Assembly: GCA_012522955.1 (NCBI GenBank)
Contig: JAAYJK010000045.1
Location: 1-57,676, forward strand
Direction of reading: 5' to 3'
Source of the DNA: Syntrophomonadaceae bacterium
Lineage (GTDB): Bacteria; Bacillota; Syntrophomonadia; Syntrophomonadales; Syntrophomonadaceae
Length of the DNA: 57,676 nt
Shown here: piece by piece, positions 55,235 to 57,676 of the stretch
Position numbering within the stretch: position 1 is the first letter of the stretch
Layout: each line of letters opens with the position of its first letter
The notes under the pieces: model-generated
Database searches by the model: none
What the model saw: only the letters and a program-made list of their open reading frames with translations
What the model was told of the DNA's origin: nothing
Program-made: the position numbers and the translations under genes

Positions 55235-55349
55235 CAGTCAGTGATACCGCAACCTTTTAAAGCATCAGGGTTCCTTTTAACTAAGGAAATCTTAATACTT
55301 TAGAAGACAGGAGCTGTTAATGCAGCACATGAACCGGTGTCACTGACTG
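55235..55349. other. Structured element closed by a 15-bp inverted repeat
   Basis: CAGTCAGTGATACCG (55235-55249) is complementary, apart from one position, to CGGTGTCACTGACTG (55335-55349). Inside is a second hairpin TTCCTT / AAGGAA. The 115-base block lies in the 387-base spacer 54994-55380 that otherwise contains no gene. It could be a structured RNA, a large terminator, or a non-autonomous mobile element. Confidence 0.5.
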
Positions 55350-55380
55350 TTTTGGATTAAAGCGCTTTTGACAGCTGGGC

Positions 55381-55860
55381 TTAGCTATCCCTTCGAGTAA
55401 TTAATGATATTCTACCGTGCTTGGCAAAATCAGTACTGGCCCTGGTATATAAAACCGAGGCTATACCAAGATAGTATAAAGAGCTTATAAATGGCAAACA
55501 GATTAAAAGGTAATAATATATTGGTTTATCCAGATATAAATATACTCCCGACAGAGACACCAGGCCCAATAGGGGGGTAAGCCAAAATTGTATTATAAAG
55601 ATTGCGTATTCATAAACTCCCATAAAATCAAATGTGGTAATAAGGATCAAAGCGAAAAAAAGGCCCGGAGCCTGCCAGATCAAGGCAGTCATGCCTTGTT
55701 TCCACCAAGGCAATTTATAAGCCCGTCGGGCCTCCATTCCTATGATCAGCAGGTATAACAGAGCTACAATAATATCCATTCCTGGAAAGTAACTACTGAG
55801 AATGCCGGCTGCAACAGCAGTTATGTGAATAAAATATAATCTTATAAGATTTACCAGCAT
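55381..55860 (-). CDS. Polytopic membrane protein, hypothetical
   Basis: A 159-residue protein with about five hydrophobic segments (LYFIHITAVAAGILSSYF, IIVALLYLLIIGME, LFFALILITTFDFMG, FIIQFWLTPLLGLVSLSG, YYYLLICLPFISSLYYLGIA). No domain is recognised. Its ATG follows directly after the stop of the permuted NlpC/P60 gene (TAAATG), with AAAGGA six bases ahead, so the two genes are translationally coupled and probably work together at the membrane. Confidence 0.75.
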   Translation of the reverse strand: MLVNLIRLYFIHITAVAAGILSSYFPGMDIIVALLYLLIIGMEARRAYKLPWWKQGMTALIWQAPGLFFALILITTFDFMGVYEYAIFIIQFWLTPLLGLVSLSGVYLYLDKPIYYYLLICLPFISSLYYLGIASVLYTRASTDFAKHGRISLITRRDS

Positions 55861-56487
55861 TTAATATCCTTTCTCTCGAATAATGCTTGTCTGCCCACTC
55901 TTATAAAATATATCGGGAGATATCCATAAATCTCGGCTGTCATCCAAGTCAATGCCCTCTTCCAGGTAAGCTCTCCAAATAAGCTTACTGCAATTCCATA
56001 TTCGGTCGCCAGGTTTAAAAGCCAGAGCATAAAACATCTTACCTTGCAAGTTTTGGGCATAATCCACTGCTTGCTGTTTAATTCTAGGCTCGGCTTCCAC
56101 TCGCAGCAAACAGACTTCCTTATAATCCCGGAAGTGATATATGGGTCGGATATGCACCCCGTAATCCACAAAGGCTTCTATAACCTGACCATTGCCTATA
56201 TACATGGCCACATGAGAAAATCGGCCATAGGCGCAGTCTGGATAACCACCCAGGATAATATCGCCTTCTTCCAGACCGGCAAAGGAAATATCATTGGCGT
56301 ATTTCATACTGGTGCCATAACCAAAATTACCTTGGGTGGCGCTGTCAATATATGCATACATAACCGCTTGCCGGTTTTCAAAAACTGGACGGTTAGTGCT
56401 TAGCAGTAAGGCATAAAATATTAGGGCCAGCAATGGGAATAGCAGCAATGTCAATTTATCCAGCCCTCTTATGGAGTCAGTATTCAT
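55861..56487 (-). CDS. Permuted NlpC/P60 (YiiX/YaeF-like) family protein, membrane-anchored
   Basis: A 208-residue protein with an N-terminal membrane helix (LLLFPLLALIFYALLLS) and a permuted papain-like domain. The histidine motif comes first (GDIILGG, then FSHVAMYIGNGQVIEAF) and the cysteine motif near the end (WNCSKLIWRAYLEEG), the reverse of classical NlpC/P60 order and characteristic of YiiX/YaeF-type enzymes. Family members hydrolyse or transfer amide or acyl links in cell-wall peptides or lipids. The domain probably faces outside. It is paired with a polytopic membrane protein downstream. Confidence 0.78.
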   Translation of the reverse strand: MNTDSIRGLDKLTLLLFPLLALIFYALLLSTNRPVFENRQAVMYAYIDSATQGNFGYGTSMKYANDISFAGLEEGDIILGGYPDCAYGRFSHVAMYIGNGQVIEAFVDYGVHIRPIYHFRDYKEVCLLRVEAEPRIKQQAVDYAQNLQGKMFYALAFKPGDRIWNCSKLIWRAYLEEGIDLDDSRDLWISPDIFYKSGQTSIIREKGY

Positions 56488-56580
56488 AAGGCATCTCCCT
56501 TTATACTATATCCTGCTTAAACTATATTACCATTTTTCTTTGCTCACAAACCGTCCGAGACCACTGGAAAAAATATTCAA

Positions 56581-56781
56581 TTAAAGCACTGGGACAATGT
56601 CTTCAGCCCTGATTCCCAGAGTAACTGGTTTTCCTGCATAGCCTTTCGCTTCAACCGCGGTTTTATTTTTCCCTTCCAGCAACAGGCTGCCCTGTTGGAA
56701 ACAAACCCTCAACCGGCCATCTTTTGCTTTAATCTCAGCTTTTATCAAATTCATTGGCGGCGTGCCTATGAAATTGTTTCT
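56581..56781 (-). pseudogene. C-terminal remnant of a MalK/UgpC-type ABC transporter ATPase
   Basis: On the minus strand an open stretch from just after TGA at 56784-56782 to the stop at 56581 encodes NNFIGTPPMNLIKAEI, KDGRLRVCFQQGS and YAGKPVTLGIRAEDIVPVL. This is the hinge and OB/TOBE end of sugar or polyamine importer ATPases (consensus FIGSPPMN and GIRPEDI). The Walker motifs and the other 300 residues are absent upstream. An internal ATG at 56754 could start a 57-residue protein, but a decayed gene is the better reading. Confidence 0.7.
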
Positions 56782-57170
56782 TCATAAAAGGATCGATGAT
56801 TGTACTGCGAAAGTATATCAATATTTCTCATAGTTATTATGCTTATTTTTTATGTATTAAGCGTTTTCTCCCGGACTTTATTTTTGGCCAACCCAACCCT
56901 TAATAATAATCCCCCAATCATTTGGCCATCCGATTCGCCAAAATAGATATTCATTTATTGCATAATCATAAATTATCATCATATCTGTTTTATAACTTAT
57001 TTGGGTTTGCATAAATCTCTCCAAATCCAAATTTATTTCGATCTTCAGCGCCATTATATAATAATAGGTTATTGTTCGTATAACAATTATTAGGTATTTG
57101 TTGACACACCAAATAATAAGCGTTTAAGATTAATATCATAAGATGTATATCTTGCCGGGAGGATCAATTA
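56782..57170. other. Intergenic region upstream of the activator gene
   Basis: AT-rich stretch with no gene. It contains TTGACA at 57101-57106 and TAAGAT-like hexamers downstream that could form the promoter of the final gene, which has GGAGG eight bases before its ATG. Confidence 0.5.
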
Positions 57171-57676
57171 ATGAATTATATAGGCATCGATATTGGATCA
57201 ACTGCCGCTAAAACTATTGTTTTTGACGGGACCCAGATAGTATCTTCTTTTATTCTGCCTACCGGTTGGAGTAGTAAAGAGACGGCTGGACTAATCAGAA
57301 CTCAGCTGGGAGGGGCAGGTTTTGATGTGGGTTCTGATGATACCAGAACCATCGCTACCGGGTATGGGCGGATATCAGTGGAATACGCCGACAAGATATT
57401 AACCGAAATAAGCTGCCACGGAAAAGGCGGGTCTGCTCTTCTGGCCGGAGATGGAGTCATCATTGACGTAGGAGGGCAGGACACCAAGATTATTACGGTA
57501 GAAAATGGAGTTGCCGTACGCTTTCTAATGAATGATAAATGCTCGGCCGGAACCGGTAAATTTATTGAGATAATGGCCAACCGCATGGGGGTGGATATCA
57601 ATGAGTTATTTGCCCTGGCTCAAAAGGGCAACCCCATAACCATTAGTTCCATGTGTACAGTTTTTGCCGAATCTGA
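57171..57676 (+). CDS. 2-hydroxyacyl-CoA dehydratase activator-like ATPase (BadF/BadG/HgdC family), cut by the window end
   Basis: The first 168 codons of an ASKHA-fold ATPase. Motifs are IGIDIGSTAAKTIVFDG, GYGRISVEYADK, DVGGQDTKIITV and the two cysteine sites of the subunit-bridging [4Fe-4S] cluster, NDKCSAGTGKFIE and SSMCTVFAESE. HgdC/BadF-type activators hydrolyse ATP to send a single low-potential electron to a dehydratase or benzoyl-CoA reductase partner. The gene continues past the window, so the partner is not visible. Reduced ferredoxin from the Hdr/Flx complex would be a suitable electron source, an inference only. Confidence 0.92.
   Translation, partial: MNYIGIDIGSTAAKTIVFDGTQIVSSFILPTGWSSKETAGLIRTQLGGAGFDVGSDDTRTIATGYGRISVEYADKILTEISCHGKGGSALLAGDGVIIDVGGQDTKIITVENGVAVRFLMNDKCSAGTGKFIEIMANRMGVDINELFALAQKGNPITISSMCTVFAES

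Overview
The window reads as one chromosomal segment of a strictly anaerobic Firmicute. The cluster alaS-ireB-ruvX-DUF1292-(vanW)-mltG-U32 peptidase is the Bacillus/Clostridium arrangement. A CtsR-type operator, GerM, LytTR and IreB proteins, an Hdr/Flx electron-transfer cluster, a thiolase and a 2-hydroxyacyl-CoA dehydratase-type activator fit a fatty- or amino-acid-oxidising syntroph of the Syntrophomonas type. That genus-level placement is inference. No rRNA, tRNA, CRISPR array, insertion sequence or prophage was recognised.

Layout. 1-7.1 kb: a class II aldolase, then a minus-strand heat-shock operon dnaK-dnaJ-cbpM-clpB behind a sigma-A promoter whose -35 lies in a CtsR-like operator. 7.1-19 kb: cell-wall and conserved housekeeping genes (transpeptidase, DUF4911, U32, mltG, VanW, DUF1292, ruvX, ireB, alaS, AI-2E transporter and three small proteins, one a 58-residue zinc ribbon). 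19-26 kb: mnmA, rarA, trxA, a NifX-like protein, a 34-residue membrane peptide, thiolase, and a ParA/MinD-like gene interrupted by an in-frame TGA. 26-32 kb: a minus-strand run murI-fumA(alpha)-fumA(beta)-rph-rdgB-yfcE-folD and a separate metallo-hydrolase. 32-40 kb: SDR, GerM lipoprotein, an AAA+/VWA pair, an orphan LytTR regulator, radical SAM and DUF1285-like proteins. 40-47 kb: an 894-residue fusion of a class III aminotransferase with an acyl-ACP-reductase-like domain, a 55-residue membrane protein, a five-haem NapC/NrfH-type cytochrome, and a regulator island with two tandem PAS-AraC paralogues and a PAS-only relative. 47-54 kb: hdrC-hdrB-hdrA-flxD-flxC-flxB-flxA. 54-57.7 kb: a HAD protein, a structured repeat-like element, a permuted NlpC/P60 protein with a membrane partner, a MalK remnant, and the start of an HgdC-type activator.

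The main result is selenocysteine usage. HdrA and FlxD (MvhD family) each look broken by one TGA, but the frame continues without any shift, the TGA replaces a family-conserved cysteine, and a short hairpin follows. Both families have selenoprotein members in methanogens. Restoring the two codons gives a complete seven-subunit NADH:heterodisulfide-reductase-like electron-bifurcating complex. The third case, the ParA/MinD-like gene, shows the same signs: the frame stays open for 45 codons and a 6-bp hairpin with a GGU-containing loop lies at the right distance. It would be a new kind of selenoprotein if real; a simple nonsense mutation is the competing explanation.

The second notable system is the aminotransferase/acyl-ACP-reductase fusion, which could couple acyl-thioester reduction to an aldehyde with transamination to an amine. 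Two copies of a ~190-bp dispersed repeat with nested inverted repeats lie about 20 kb apart.
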